A stretch of 64,000 nt of DNA from an uncultured Paracoccaceae bacterium (GCA_947492475.1 CANLNM010000002.1:186001-250000); one strand, 5' to 3'; counted from the stretch's first letter, positions 17,915 through 28,579 are shown. Notes: generated by a model not told the origin, from the letters alone. Program-made: numbers and translations.

Positions 17915-19873
17915 TTAAACATCCAACTCTTCAACAAACCGCGCGTTTTCTTGGATGTATTGGAACCGCAGCTCGGGTTTTTTGCCCATCAGACGTTCGA
18001 CCAGATCGCCGGTTTCGCCGGGTTCGTCTTCGTCGATGGTGACGCGGATCAATTGGCGGGTATTGGGGTCCATTGTGGTTTCTTTCAGGTCCTTGGCGTC
18101 CATTTCACCCAGACCTTTGAACCGTTGAACGTCGATTTTTCCTTTTCCGCCCAGACCTTTGTCCATCAGGGCGTCTTTTTCCGCATCGGTGGCCACATAG
18201 ACCCGTTTTGGCCCCTGCGTCAGACGATATAGCGGTGGACAGGCCAAATATAGGTGACCTTGGTCGATCAGGGGGCGCATTTGCGTAAAGAAGAACGTCA
18301 TCAACAACGCCGCGATATGGGCGCCGTCCACATCCGCATCGGTCATGATGATGATTTTCTCATAACGCAGGTCTTCGACGTTGAACCGCGTGCCCATGCC
18401 GACCCCCAGCGCTTCGCACAGGTCGTTGATTTCAGCGTTTGAGCCCAGTTTGGACGACGCGGCGCCCAGAACGTTCAGGATTTTACCTTTGAGCGGCAAC
18501 AAAGCCTGTGTTTTGCGATCCCGTGCGCCTTTGCCGGACCCGCCCGCGCTGTCGCCCTCGACGATGAACAATTCGGTGCCGGTGCGGTCCTTATTGGTGC
18601 AATCGGTCAGTTTGCCCGGCAGGCGCAGTTTTTTGGTCGCGGTTTTGCGTTGGGTTTCTTTTTCTTGCTTGCGACGCAGGCGTTCTTCGGCACGTAGAAC
18701 AAGGAAATCAAGGATCGCACCTGCGGATTTGGTATCGGCGGCCAGCCAATTGTCAAAATGGTCGCGCACCGAATTTTCCACCATTTTATTGGCGGATTCC
18801 GATGACAGGCGGTCCTTGGTTTGCCCGACAAAGGCCGGATCGGCGATGAAACAAGACACCAGCGCGCAGCCACCGACCAACAGGTCGTCGCGGTTGATCT
18901 GAGCGGCCTTTTTATTGCCGATCAATTCGCCGTAGGCTTTGATGCCTTTGATGATCGCGTTCCAGAACCCGGTGACATGTGTGCCGCCTTCGGGGGTGGG
19001 GACGGTGTTACAATAGGATTGGATGAACCCGTCGCGGGTCGGGGTCCAGTTGATCGCCCATTCCACATAGCCCGGTTCGTTGAATTTATCGGCAAATTCG
19101 ACTTTGCCCGCAAACGGAACATCGGCGTAAACAGTTGACTTTCCCAGCGTTTCTGACAGATAATCCGACAGGCCACCGGGGAAATGGAACACGGCTTCAA
19201 CCGGAGTGTCGCCATCGTCGATTTCGGATTTCCAGCGGATTTCGACCCCGGAAAACAGATAGGCCTTGGAGCGGGCCAAGGTCATCAGTCGTTTGGGTTT
19301 GAACCGGTGTTTTCCAAAAATCTGTTCATCCGCATGAAACGTCACCGCCGTGCCGCGCCGATTGGGGGCCGCGCCGATTTTTTCGACCGGGCCTTGCGGG
19401 ATACCACGGCTAAAGCTTTGTTCATAAAGCTCTTTGTTTTTGGCAACCTGCACCTTCATGATGTCCGACAGCGCGTTCACCACCGACGAGCCAACCCCGT
19501 GCAAACCACCGGATGTCTGATAGGCTTTGCCCGAAAACTTGCCCCCCGCATGCAGGGTACACAGTATCACTTCGAGGGCGGATTTATCCGGGAATTTCGG
19601 ATGCGGATCGATCGGAATGCCGCGGCCATTATCGGTGATGGTGACGGAATAGTCCGCGTGCAGCGTCACTTCGATCCGGTTGGCATGACCGGCCACCGCT
19701 TCGTCCATGGAATTGTCGAGGATTTCGGCAACCATATGGTGCAGCGCGCGTTCATCCGTGCCGCCAATATACATGCCCGGGCGTTGACGCACCGGTTCCA
19801 GTCCCTCAAGGACTTCGATCGAAGAAGCATCATAGTCGTCCGGACCAGTACCGGAGAGAAGATCGTCGGGCAT
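17915..19873 (-). CDS. parE: DNA topoisomerase IV subunit B
   Basis: A 652-residue type IIA topoisomerase ATPase subunit that decatenates chromosomes with ParC. GHKL ATPase motifs (EILDNSMDEAVAG, DNGRGIPIDPH, GGLHGVGSSVVNAL) lie in the N-terminal 120 residues; the TOPRIM acidic motif EGDSAGGSGKG and the DADVDGAH pair occur in the C-terminal half, and the C-terminus ends shortly after the GLGEMDAKDL segment as in ParE. Length and the short C-terminus favour ParE over GyrB. Confidence 0.95.
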   Translation of the reverse strand: MPDDLLSGTGPDDYDASSIEVLEGLEPVRQRPGMYIGGTDERALHHMVAEILDNSMDEAVAGHANRIEVTLHADYSVTITDNGRGIPIDPHPKFPDKSALEVILCTLHAGGKFSGKAYQTSGGLHGVGSSVVNALSDIMKVQVAKNKELYEQSFSRGIPQGPVEKIGAAPNRRGTAVTFHADEQIFGKHRFKPKRLMTLARSKAYLFSGVEIRWKSEIDDGDTPVEAVFHFPGGLSDYLSETLGKSTVYADVPFAGKVEFADKFNEPGYVEWAINWTPTRDGFIQSYCNTVPTPEGGTHVTGFWNAIIKGIKAYGELIGNKKAAQINRDDLLVGGCALVSCFIADPAFVGQTKDRLSSESANKMVENSVRDHFDNWLAADTKSAGAILDFLVLRAEERLRRKQEKETQRKTATKKLRLPGKLTDCTNKDRTGTELFIVEGDSAGGSGKGARDRKTQALLPLKGKILNVLGAASSKLGSNAEINDLCEALGVGMGTRFNVEDLRYEKIIIMTDADVDGAHIAALLMTFFFTQMRPLIDQGHLYLACPPLYRLTQGPKRVYVATDAEKDALMDKGLGGKGKIDVQRFKGLGEMDAKDLKETTMDPNTRQLIRVTIDEDEPGETGDLVERLMGKKPELRFQYIQENARFVEELDV

Positions 19874-20021
19874 GTTGCGCTGCTCTTTGTGTTTGGTTGG
19901 TCACATTATGCCCAGATGTGGGGTGGGGGCAAGATTGAGCCGCCTAAATGTGGCAATATCACCGGGGAAACGTGCCGATTTCTGTGGATAATTCCATGGG
20001 GACCCGTCAGGGGCGGCCAAG

Positions 20022-20057
20022 GGAAAGGCCAGCGGAAAGGCCAGCGGAAAGGCCGGG
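20022..20057. repeat. short tandem repeat, unit GGAAAGGCCAGC, ~2.75 copies
   Basis: Two exact copies of a 12-base unit (20022-20033, 20034-20045) and a partial third copy lie in the 222-base gap between parE and the DUF2461 gene. The gap shows no convincing gene; the repeat may be a simple replication-slippage product. Confidence 0.75.
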
Positions 20058-20095
20058 GGATTGCGGATTTGAACCCACCAAAGGACATAGGTGCA

Positions 20096-20704
20096 TCAGA
20101 GGTGAACCAGATTTTGCAGGACCGGGTTCAGCTCTGTGAAAGAGGGCAACAGATCATCCAGATCACGCGCGGATTTCCAGAGGGTCAGTGATTTTCGGCG
20201 CAGCAAGTCGCCCTGCGGGTGATCCTTGTCAAAGGGGGCGGGGACACGTTTTAGGTCGGGATCATGTTGCCGCCAGCCGTCGTTTAACATGGGGGCAATC
20301 ATGTCGGCCCAGGACTGGCCGTTTTGGTCAATTTCAGCGCGCCAATCCGTGAGCTGGGTTTTGTCAAACCCCATCATCCCGCCACCCACCGTGACATCAT
20401 CGGGGGAAATACCAAAGAAAAACGCCGGTTTGGGGCCGGATTGCAGGGCCCACAACATATGAAGATGGGTGTGATAGGGGGTCTTGTCCTTGGAAAAACG
20501 CACATCGCGATGAGGGCGGAACAGTTTTGGCGTCACCTTGGTATCGCATAGCCGCTCCAAATCCGCCGACAGTTGATCCAGCAAAACCAGAGCCGGGGAT
20601 TTAAGATGTGACTCATAGTGTGATTTATGGGCGAGAAACCAATCGCGGCTATTGTTCTGAGACAAATCGCGTAAAAAGGATTGTGTGTCTTGGATCAGGG
20701 ACAT
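20096..20704 (-). CDS. DUF2461 (TIGR02453) family protein
   Basis: A 202-residue cytosolic protein with the family hallmarks: N-terminal FLRDLSQNNSRDWFLAHK, the central RPHRDVRFSKDKTPYHTH segment and the Gly-rich GGGMMGFD. DUF2461 (PF09365) is widespread, with no established function. The gene is divergent from the MATE exporter, and the shared 103-base intergenic region contains an 18-base perfect palindrome. Confidence 0.85.
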   Translation of the reverse strand: MSLIQDTQSFLRDLSQNNSRDWFLAHKSHYESHLKSPALVLLDQLSADLERLCDTKVTPKLFRPHRDVRFSKDKTPYHTHLHMLWALQSGPKPAFFFGISPDDVTVGGGMMGFDKTQLTDWRAEIDQNGQSWADMIAPMLNDGWRQHDPDLKRVPAPFDKDHPQGDLLRRKSLTLWKSARDLDDLLPSFTELNPVLQNLVHL

Positions 20705-20728
20705 TGTGGGCTCCGGTTAATTTCGGGA

Positions 20729-20746
20729 ATTGTAACGTTACAATTT
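20729..20746. promoter_or_regulatory. 18-bp perfect palindrome, candidate operator
   Basis: AATTGTAACGTTACAATT lies between the divergent DUF2461 and MATE genes, 25 bases from the first start and 62 from the second. Size and symmetry fit a TetR/MarR-type dimer site; no regulator gene is adjacent, so the cognate protein is unknown. Confidence 0.5.
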
Positions 20747-20807
20747 GGGGTCTGTCTGCTGACAAATTTATCTAGACCGAAGCCAAACCCGCGCGTAAGC
20801 ATCAGGG

Positions 20808-22160
20808 ATGAATAGTTTCGTTATATACCGCACCGAAGCCCGCAAATTACTGACACTTGGGATTCCGTTGATCGGCAGCAATCTGGCGCAATTTGCCATC
20901 GGGCTGACCGATGCGGTGATGTTGGGCTGGTATGATGTGTCGGCATTGGCGGCCGTGACCTTGGCGGGTAGTTTTTACTTTGTGTTGTTTTTGCTGGGGG
21001 GCGGGTTTGCCTTTGCGGTTATGCCGATGGTCGCCGAAGCGGTCGAAGCCGGTGATACCCAGCGTGTGCGCCGGTTAACCCGGATGGGGATGTGGGCGTC
21101 AGTGGCCTATGGATTGCTGTTCATGGTGCCGCTGATTTGGTCGGAACCCATTTTTCTGGCCATCGGCCAAGAACCCGAAATCGCCGAGCTGGGGCAGCTT
21201 TATCTGCGCATCGCCGGGTGGCAATTGGCCTTGGGGCTGGTGGTACAGGTGTTGCGGTCGTTTTTGTCCGCGCTGGAACGGACGCAGGTTATCCTTTGGG
21301 TGACGGTTGGGACGGCGGTTTTGAATGTCTTTCTGAATTATGCGCTGATTTTCGGCAATTGGGGCGCGCCAGAGCTGGGCCTGCAAGGGGCGGCGATTGC
21401 GTCGGTTACACTGGTTTTTGCGTCAATCATCGTGTTGGTCATCTATGTGATCCGGGTCACGCCGGAATATGCCCTGTTTACACGTCTGTGGCGCATTGAT
21501 GGCCCCGCCCTAAAAAGCGTGTTTCAGGTTGGGCTGCCGATTGGCCTGACCGTTCTGGCCGAAGTCGGCCTGTTTGCCGCAGCGTCGATCATGATGGGAT
21601 GGCTGGGCACGCTGGAATTGGCCGCGCATGGGGTGGCGCTGCAATTGGCGTCGGCGGTGTTTGTGGTGCATTTGGGATTATCCCAAGCGGTGACCGTGCG
21701 GGCCGGGCGTTGTCTGGGGCGCCATGACGAAGCGGGGTTGCGTGTGGCAGGCAAAACCGCCTTTGCGATTTCTGCCGTGATTGCCGCGCTCGGGATCGCG
21801 CTCTTTTTTATCTATCCAAAAGAACTGGTCGCAGCCTTTATTGATCCCGCCGATCCTGCGCGTGATCAGATCATTGTCATGGGCGTGGCATTGGTGTTCA
21901 TGGCGGCGATTTTTCAGTTTGTCGACGCGATGCAGGTGATTGCACTGGGGTTGCTGCGCGGCGTCCAGGATACGCGGATTCCGATGTACCTTGCGGCGTT
22001 CAGCTATTGGGGCGTTGGGATGGCCACGTCTTATTTGCTGGGATTTGTTTTTGATTTTGGCGGAGTTGGCGTCTGGGCCGGGCTGGTTGTCGGGCTGTCG
22101 ATGGCCTGTTTGCTTTTGAATTGGCGGTTCTGGATACAGGCGGTAAAGATCAGCGTTTAA
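20808..22160 (+). CDS. MATE family multidrug/toxin efflux transporter
   Basis: A 450-residue inner-membrane exporter with twelve predicted helices in two homologous halves, of the NorM-like MatE family (PF01554); opening segment LLTLGIPLIGSNLAQFAIGLTD and the second-half equivalent VFQVGLPIGLTVLAE are typical. Exports cationic compounds in exchange for Na+ or H+. Its stop overlaps that of the convergent phosphatase gene. A palindromic candidate operator precedes it. Confidence 0.92.
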   Translation: MNSFVIYRTEARKLLTLGIPLIGSNLAQFAIGLTDAVMLGWYDVSALAAVTLAGSFYFVLFLLGGGFAFAVMPMVAEAVEAGDTQRVRRLTRMGMWASVAYGLLFMVPLIWSEPIFLAIGQEPEIAELGQLYLRIAGWQLALGLVVQVLRSFLSALERTQVILWVTVGTAVLNVFLNYALIFGNWGAPELGLQGAAIASVTLVFASIIVLVIYVIRVTPEYALFTRLWRIDGPALKSVFQVGLPIGLTVLAEVGLFAAASIMMGWLGTLELAAHGVALQLASAVFVVHLGLSQAVTVRAGRCLGRHDEAGLRVAGKTAFAISAVIAALGIALFFIYPKELVAAFIDPADPARDQIIVMGVALVFMAAIFQFVDAMQVIALGLLRGVQDTRIPMYLAAFSYWGVGMATSYLLGFVFDFGGVGVWAGLVVGLSMACLLLNWRFWIQAVKISV

Positions 22161-22852
22161 CGCCATTCTTTGTTGGCGCGCAGCTGGTCAAAATCCTTTT
22201 GCAACTGAGCCTGATCATATTCGGTTTTCAGCCAATCCGTAAACGCAATCGGATCGCGTTCGGTGCGGGCGCGGTAAACCTCAAAGAAATAGTCCAAAAC
22301 CCCCGCCTTGGATTTGCGCGCATGCATGAATTTGCCATCCAGCTGTTTCAGCGCTGTGTCCAGGGGTTCGCCTTCTAGGAGGTATAACACCAGTACCGCA
22401 GCCAGCCCGGTGCGATCTGCACCTGATTTACAATGGATCAGATAGGGGCGAGGCGTGTCGCGCAGCAGATCAATCAGCTCCAACACCTTTTGGGCATCGG
22501 GGGCTTTGGTGGCGTATAATTTGTGATCGACCAGCGTCAGCCCCAACATGTCGCAGCTTTCTACTTCGAACAGGTAATGGGCGTATTTGTCTTCGCCGCG
22601 CAGGTTCAGAATATGGGTGATGCCCATATCTGCATATTCCACAAACCGTTTATGGGTTGGGTGGTTGGATCGATAAACGCCCGGCGCCACCTCATGGAAA
22701 TTGCGCCACCAGACCCGCAAAATCGCGTGATCCAGCCAGTTGTAATGTCGCATGGAACGCCGCCGTTCGCGCGGGGTGGAAATATCCTTGCCAAAGGAAT
22801 GGCGGAAATTACGCTCGGCCCGGTTGAACCAGGAAATCAAAGGATTGGGCAT
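22157..22852 (-). CDS. tyrosine / dual-specificity phosphatase-like protein
   Basis: A 231-residue protein with the Cys-based phosphatase P-loop HCKSGADRTG (HCx5R), catalytic Cys141, and upstream general-acid loop region. N-terminus is basic and Arg/His-rich (NRAERNFRHSFGKDI) without a signal peptide. The family in alphaproteobacteria (Y_phosphatase2/DSP-like) is often linked to envelope polysaccharide or lipid phosphate turnover; substrate not deducible here. Confidence 0.85.
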   Translation of the reverse strand: MPNPLISWFNRAERNFRHSFGKDISTPRERRRSMRHYNWLDHAILRVWWRNFHEVAPGVYRSNHPTHKRFVEYADMGITHILNLRGEDKYAHYLFEVESCDMLGLTLVDHKLYATKAPDAQKVLELIDLLRDTPRPYLIHCKSGADRTGLAAVLVLYLLEGEPLDTALKQLDGKFMHARKSKAGVLDYFFEVYRARTERDPIAFTDWLKTEYDQAQLQKDFDQLRANKEWR

Positions 22853-22933
22853 GGGCGTCTCTTGCTGTGAACGGCGTGATGTGGGTCACATGGGGGATAT
22901 TCACCGATGGCGCAACCCCTGCATCCCTTCGAT

Positions 22934-23341
22934 TTAGTCGCCATTGGCTTTCATCAGGCGATCTGCCTTTTTGCGCACCAGCACAGATCGCAGGTCATGC
23001 ATGGCCAGCAACAGCGCATCCGTCACATCCTCTAGCTGCGCATCCGTGGCGTTGGATTGCACCCACTGAGTGGTGATGTTCATGTAGTCGACCGCGCGGT
23101 GAATGTCGTCGATATCACGCTGCGCCAAAAGGGCGGTGCGTTCGGTTAGCCAGTTTTGGATCGTCTCAATATCCTGATCCGTCAGCTGGCGGTCGCCTTG
23201 GGGTTTGATTTCACCCTTTTTGACATGCACCACCGCGATTTGATCCATTTCGATCCGCCGCTGCCGGTTTTCAGTATCAACACGAAACACAACAGCGCCG
23301 TTTTCACGCACGCGAAAATAGTAATCTGGTAGATCTGCCAA
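22934..23341 (-). CDS. conserved hypothetical protein
   Basis: A 135-residue cytosolic protein I do not recognise. The N-terminal part (DYYFRVRENGAVVFRVDTENRQRR) looks like a short beta sheet, the rest is helical and rich in Asp, Gln and Arg, ending in a basic VLVRKKADRLMKANGD tail. Normal codon use for the neighbourhood supports it being real. No operon partner: flanked by a phosphatase gene 81 bases upstream-strand-wise and a divergent gene. Confidence 0.6.
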   Translation of the reverse strand: MADLPDYYFRVRENGAVVFRVDTENRQRRIEMDQIAVVHVKKGEIKPQGDRQLTDQDIETIQNWLTERTALLAQRDIDDIHRAVDYMNITTQWVQSNATDAQLEDVTDALLLAMHDLRSVLVRKKADRLMKANGD

Positions 23342-23458
23342 GGGTCAGCGCCTCATATTCTTTGACGTCAGCCTATTATGCGCCCCGCGCCCTGTCAAAG
23401 CCCATAGAGAGGCGCGATGCGCGCATTTGTTTACTTTTTAATGGAACCCGGAAAGAGT

Positions 23459-24854
23459 ATGACAAGCAACGCAATTGAAAGACCTTATATTGAGCCAAGT
23501 GCCAGAGAAAAACGATTTTATCGGCCCAAAACAGCCGGTTCAGCGACCCCATGCTGATAACATCACCCGGTTGGAAGACAAAATCGATCAGTTGATCAAA
23601 TCCCTTCCTGACCAAGCGTCTAAAACGATGATCCCAACAGAAACCCGTGCGCATCGTTTGGTGACATGGATGGAAACGTCCTGGGGTACCCGTCTGGCGG
23701 CTGTGGCTGGGATCTGGTTGATTTTAGCTACGTTGGTGGGGTTCTGGAGCGAATACACCATCCGCGCCGAAGAACGCGCCGCGCGTGCCGAAGAAGCCGA
23801 GTTTCGCAAATTGGCGCAAATTGCGACGGCTTGGGAAATACTACTGACCCGCGCCGGTGGGAATATTGGCAAGGGCAATGCGCTCAACACTTTGATCGCA
23901 ATGGGGCAACAAGTGCGCGGCTCGGACCTATCATGTGAAGCGATCGGCGATTTTGAAAATGGGGAATGTATCAACCCACCGCAATTCAGCGATTTGTTGA
24001 TTGGTACCGGATCCTTTTGGAGCGGTGACAAACTGGATTTGCTAGAGGATGTGACGTTCAAAGGCGCGGAGATTAACCACCTTCGCGCCGAAAACTTGCA
24101 GATCGACGGGCGTTTCGAAGATGTTTCGGGATTTGGCTGGACAGTTCGCAATCCTCAAATTGGACGCTTAAGAAGAGTTGGAAGGGACTATATTCTCGAT
24201 GATCCAAAAACGGTGTTTTGGAATTTTGAGTGCGAATATTGCACATTCATTGGCGGTGCTTTGCCACCTGAATTTGTCAACCGAATGATAGCACCAACTA
24301 TGATTGGCACTCATGTCGTATACCCACTAAGTGACTATGAAAACTATACTATAGCGGGACCGCAATCCGGATTTGGCGGGTCATCAACTTCGTTGCTGGA
24401 TCATCCCGTTCTCTTTGTGTGGGGACATGGCGGAACGGCAACTAACATTTTGTTCCAAGAAGTCATTCACTGGGATGCCCAGCAAAGGTTCGACTATTGC
24501 GCCAATGAAGAAGACCTGAATTTTTTGAAAAACCATTGGTCCCAAGAGCTATCGAACCTACAACAGGATGCTTTGAGTGAAAGTGAAGTTGAAAATGTGC
24601 AATGGATCGTCGATCGGTTAGAACGACGAGCTGAGCCAACTGAAACCATCTATTTAGAAGACGTTTCTACATCCGCGCCACCAAATTACGCTTGCGGGTT
24701 TGAGTTTTACATCGTTGAGCCGTTGCTACGGCCACGATTGTTGCAAAGAGTCGTGCAAGCACGACAAACGGCCAACGACACACGTCCCTTTGTGACATTG
24801 GACCATGCGGTGAATGAGGCCAGCATTGTGCCTCAAATCAATGTGGACCGGTAA
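23459..24854 (+). CDS. membrane-anchored pentapeptide-like protein, probable frameshift near its start
   Basis: The main frame (from a TTG at 23475, 459 residues) has one membrane helix (LAAVAGIWLILATLVGFW), a Glu/Ala/Arg-rich coiled region and a Cys-containing C-terminal domain, with the layout of Rhodobacteraceae pentapeptide-related proteins (TM, short helix, then LEDVTFKGAEINHLRAENLQ-like repeats). A better start, ATG 23459 after GGAAAGAG, reads MTSNAIERPYIEP... in another frame and stops at 23555; a +1 shift around the CCCAAAA run at 23525-23531 would join the two frames. Base composition becomes AT-richer after 24150. Function unknown. Confidence 0.6.
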
Positions 24855-26108
<1,254 letters not shown>

Positions 26109-26135
26109 TTAGGGATCAAGAGATATGAGGCCAAC

Positions 26136-26525
26136 ATGAGCAGCGAAGACTGGTTCAGTGAACAACATGCGACCTTTGGTGACAGATTGGCAGGCGCGCG
26201 CGAAGATGCGGGCATGGAGCAGAAAACACTGTCAAAACGGCTGGGCGTCAAGCTGAGCACATTGCGCAACTGGGAAGAAGACCTGGCCGAACCGCGCGCC
26301 AACAAGCTATCGATGCTGTCAGGATTGCTGGGTGTGAGCCTGACGTGGCTGCTGACAGGGCAGGGCGAAGGTGTGGATCCACCGGGCACATTGGCCGAGA
26401 TTCCCGAAGATATGACCGCAATTTTATCCGAAATTCGGGTGTTGCGCACGCAATCCGCGACGCTAACGACGCGATTGGGCCTGCTTGAAAAACGTTTGCG
26501 CACCGCATTGGAACAAACCGGATGA
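26136..26525 (+). CDS. XRE-type helix-turn-helix regulator
   Basis: A 129-residue protein with a Cro/CI-type HTH at residues 14-72 (FGDRLAGAREDAGMEQKTLSKRLG followed by STLRNWEED) and a C-terminal heptad-like segment (ILSEIRVLRTQSATLTTRLGLLEKRL) probably forming a coiled-coil dimer. Its TGA overlaps the ATG of sdhE by four bases, so the regulator and the flavinylation factor are translationally coupled; regulatory target unknown. Confidence 0.85.
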   Translation: MSSEDWFSEQHATFGDRLAGAREDAGMEQKTLSKRLGVKLSTLRNWEEDLAEPRANKLSMLSGLLGVSLTWLLTGQGEGVDPPGTLAEIPEDMTAILSEIRVLRTQSATLTTRLGLLEKRLRTALEQTG

Positions 26526-26803
26526 GTGAAACGCGAGATATCCGGATCAAACGTTTATATATGCGTTCGATCAGACGCGGGATCAAAGAAATGGATTTGA
26601 TCCTGCAAAGTTTTGCGGATGCTGAATTGGCCGGTATGAATGATCAAGAGCTTGATCTGTATGAAAAGTTTCTGGCCGAAAACGATCAGGACCTTTATCC
26701 ATGGGTGTCAGGACAATTGGATTTTCCGGCCCAATATTCAGTGCTGATTGGACGGATTCGTGATGGAAAACACGGGATCGTTGCCGGGCTGTCATCGGGA
26801 TAA
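26522..26803 (+). CDS. sdhE: FAD assembly factor SdhE (succinate dehydrogenase assembly factor)
   Basis: A 93-residue DUF339 protein that promotes covalent attachment of FAD to SdhA. The diagnostic RGxxE motif is present as RRGIKEMD at residues 18-25, followed by the WVSG segment near residue 60. Size is normal. It is co-directional with and overlaps an XRE regulator gene; sdh structural genes are not in the window. Confidence 0.93.
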   Translation: MSETRDIRIKRLYMRSIRRGIKEMDLILQSFADAELAGMNDQELDLYEKFLAENDQDLYPWVSGQLDFPAQYSVLIGRIRDGKHGIVAGLSSG

Positions 26804-26908
26804 AATCATTCAAGTTTGAACGAACTGCCAAAAAAAGTCGCGCACTTAACGCTTTGTTGGATTCTTTTGCGTCATCAAGGGGCAAGACAAATGTAACGGA
26901 GTTTTCGA

Positions 26909-27412
26909 ATGAGCCTTCACAGCCAGATGCCGCCTGCCGGGCAGTCGAACAAAGGCTTCATGATCAGCTATCTTGACGCGCTCACGCTCGTTGAAAGATT
27001 GCATCGTCTGTTGCTGGACGTGATCAAAGATGAATTTGAACGGGTGAACGTGTTAGAAATTAACGCAGTTCAGGCGTTGTTATTGTTCAATATTGGCGAC
27101 AATGAAGTCACCGCTGGCGAACTAAAAAGTCGCGGTTATTATCAAGGTTCAAACGTCAGTTATAATCTGAAAAAGCTGGTTGATCTTGGATATATGCACC
27201 ATCAGCGCTGCGAAATTGACCGGCGATCAGTGCGCGTTCGACTAACGGAAAAAGGCCGCGATATCCGGGATATTGTGACCGCATTGTTTGAAGGACACGC
27301 CGAAGGGCTAAAGGCCAAGGGTGTACTGGATGAGATGGGCATCGAAGAGATTTCATCATCTCTACGCCGCGTCGAACGCTATTGGACGGATCAGATCCGA
27401 TATATCTATTAA
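26909..27412 (+). CDS. ldtR: MarR-family winged-helix regulator, LdtR-like
   Basis: A 167-residue regulator with a central winged helix (ITAGELKSR-like VTAGELKSRGYYQGSNVSYNLKKL), a basic wing (RCEIDRRSVRVRLTEKG) and flanking dimerisation helices. The sequence GYYQGSNVSYNLKKLVDLGY is characteristic of the LdtR group of Rhizobiales/Rhodobacterales, where LdtR controls L,D-transpeptidase genes and osmotic tolerance. Its regulon here is unknown. A CCCGGC-CTA-GCCGGG hairpin follows directly after the stop. Confidence 0.82.
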   Translation: MSLHSQMPPAGQSNKGFMISYLDALTLVERLHRLLLDVIKDEFERVNVLEINAVQALLLFNIGDNEVTAGELKSRGYYQGSNVSYNLKKLVDLGYMHHQRCEIDRRSVRVRLTEKGRDIRDIVTALFEGHAEGLKAKGVLDEMGIEEISSSLRRVERYWTDQIRYIY

Positions 27413-27427
27413 CCCGGCCTAGCCGGG
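27413..27427. terminator. short GC hairpin between convergent genes
   Basis: Perfect 6-bp stem CCCGGC/GCCGGG with a 3-base loop directly at the stop of the LdtR-like gene and just beyond the stop of the DUF1194 gene. There is no T run on either side, so it is a weak terminator candidate. Confidence 0.4.
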
Positions 27428-27429
27428 GT

Positions 27430-28167
27430 CTATCCTGCAGGGTGGTGGGGGTGTGGGCCCGCACCAATCGCGATAGATTGCAACTCCCGCAGTAGTTTGC
27501 GGGTCATTGCATTTTGATAATCTTCAAACCCGATGGCCGTTTCCACAAATGCGCTGGGCCCACGGATGACATAAGCACGGTAATAGGCATTGAGGTCTCC
27601 GATTTGTGGAATATGAAGATTGTCTTGGATGGCGACCCCGATGGTTAGGCCATTCACAACGGCGCCGTCAGGTCCATTTTGATCGGAAACATCCTGCGGG
27701 CGTGGCCCGGTATTTGAAATGCCATCACCTGAAATATCAAGCGTATGACCCCAACATTCCGATTGTTGCGTTAAGGCGTTCAAGCCAAAGCTCATAGCAG
27801 AGCCAAGGGCCGTGCTTGGCCCGGAAGATTGGCGTGTTGTTTGGCTGAGTTGTCGAGAAACCTGAGCAAGGTCCGCCTGAGTTTCCATTTGCGTCCATGG
27901 AACCAATATGCGCTGAAAATCAGTACTGCTCCATTCATAAACCAGCAAGCGAACGTGGTGGTCATACGACCCGATCAATGCGCGCACAACTTTGGGATCA
28001 TTTAGGGCGGCCCGCAATCCGTCCAATTGCATCCGGTATTCTTGTGCGTCGACGGAGCCAGAAACATCGAGCCCCAATGCCAACGCTTGGCGACATTGCG
28101 CTGACGCCTGACCCGCGAACGCGCCAAGCATCACCGCAATGTTCAGGAATTTACCAATGGCCAACAC
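27430..28167 (-). CDS. DUF1194 secreted von Willebrand factor A-like protein
   Basis: A 245-residue protein with signal peptide (cleavage near ASAQ, residue 24) and a VWA domain with the MIDAS motif DVSGSVD at about residues 33-39. Matches DUF1194 (PF06707), a periplasmic family of Rhodobacterales of unknown function. It starts with GTG and overlaps the end of the glyoxalase I gene by 17 bases, suggesting coupling. The two genes have no evident functional link. Confidence 0.82.
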   Translation of the reverse strand: MLAIGKFLNIAVMLGAFAGQASAQCRQALALGLDVSGSVDAQEYRMQLDGLRAALNDPKVVRALIGSYDHHVRLLVYEWSSTDFQRILVPWTQMETQADLAQVSRQLSQTTRQSSGPSTALGSAMSFGLNALTQQSECWGHTLDISGDGISNTGPRPQDVSDQNGPDGAVVNGLTIGVAIQDNLHIPQIGDLNAYYRAYVIRGPSAFVETAIGFEDYQNAMTRKLLRELQSIAIGAGPHPHHPAG

Positions 28168-28579
28168 TTTCCATACTCACCCAAGGTTCTGCTGGCGCTA
28201 GCGCATCGCCTTCTTGCAACAATTCGATCGAAATGTTGTCGGGCGACCGGATAAACGCCATGCGACCATCACGTGGCGGACGATTAATCACCACGCCATT
28301 ATCCTGTAAGAACTGGCACAGATCATAGATGTTTTCACAGGAATAGGCGAGATGACCAAAATGGCGGCTATCGGATGGCAAACCATCGTCACCATCCCAG
28401 TTATGGGTCAATTCCAAAGGGGTGTCTTCATCACCTTCGGCTGCCAAATACAGCAACGTGAATCGCCCTTCTTCACTGTCAAACCGCTTGACTTCGCGCA
28501 TGCCCAATAGCTCATAAAACGCGACTGATTTCGCCAGGTCTTGGACCCGCACCATTGTGTGTAAATACTTCAAAGGCAT
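28151..28579 (-). CDS. gloA: lactoylglutathione lyase (glyoxalase I)
   Basis: A 142-residue metalloenzyme isomerising the methylglyoxal-glutathione adduct to S-lactoylglutathione. Metal ligands are visible: His near residue 7 (LHTMVRV), Glu in LELTHNW, His in HFGHLAYS and Glu in SIELLQ. The sequence YELLGMREVKRFDSEEGRFTLLYLA is typical of GloA. GGAG lies upstream of the ATG. It precedes and overlaps the DUF1194 gene. Confidence 0.92.
   Translation of the reverse strand: MPLKYLHTMVRVQDLAKSVAFYELLGMREVKRFDSEEGRFTLLYLAAEGDEDTPLELTHNWDGDDGLPSDSRHFGHLAYSCENIYDLCQFLQDNGVVINRPPRDGRMAFIRSPDNISIELLQEGDALAPAEPWVSMESVGHW

Noticed and set aside
19184-20191. 335-codon open frame antisense to parE
   Set aside because: It lies almost entirely opposite the well-conserved parE gene; the peptide is a mirror of its codon bias with no domain.
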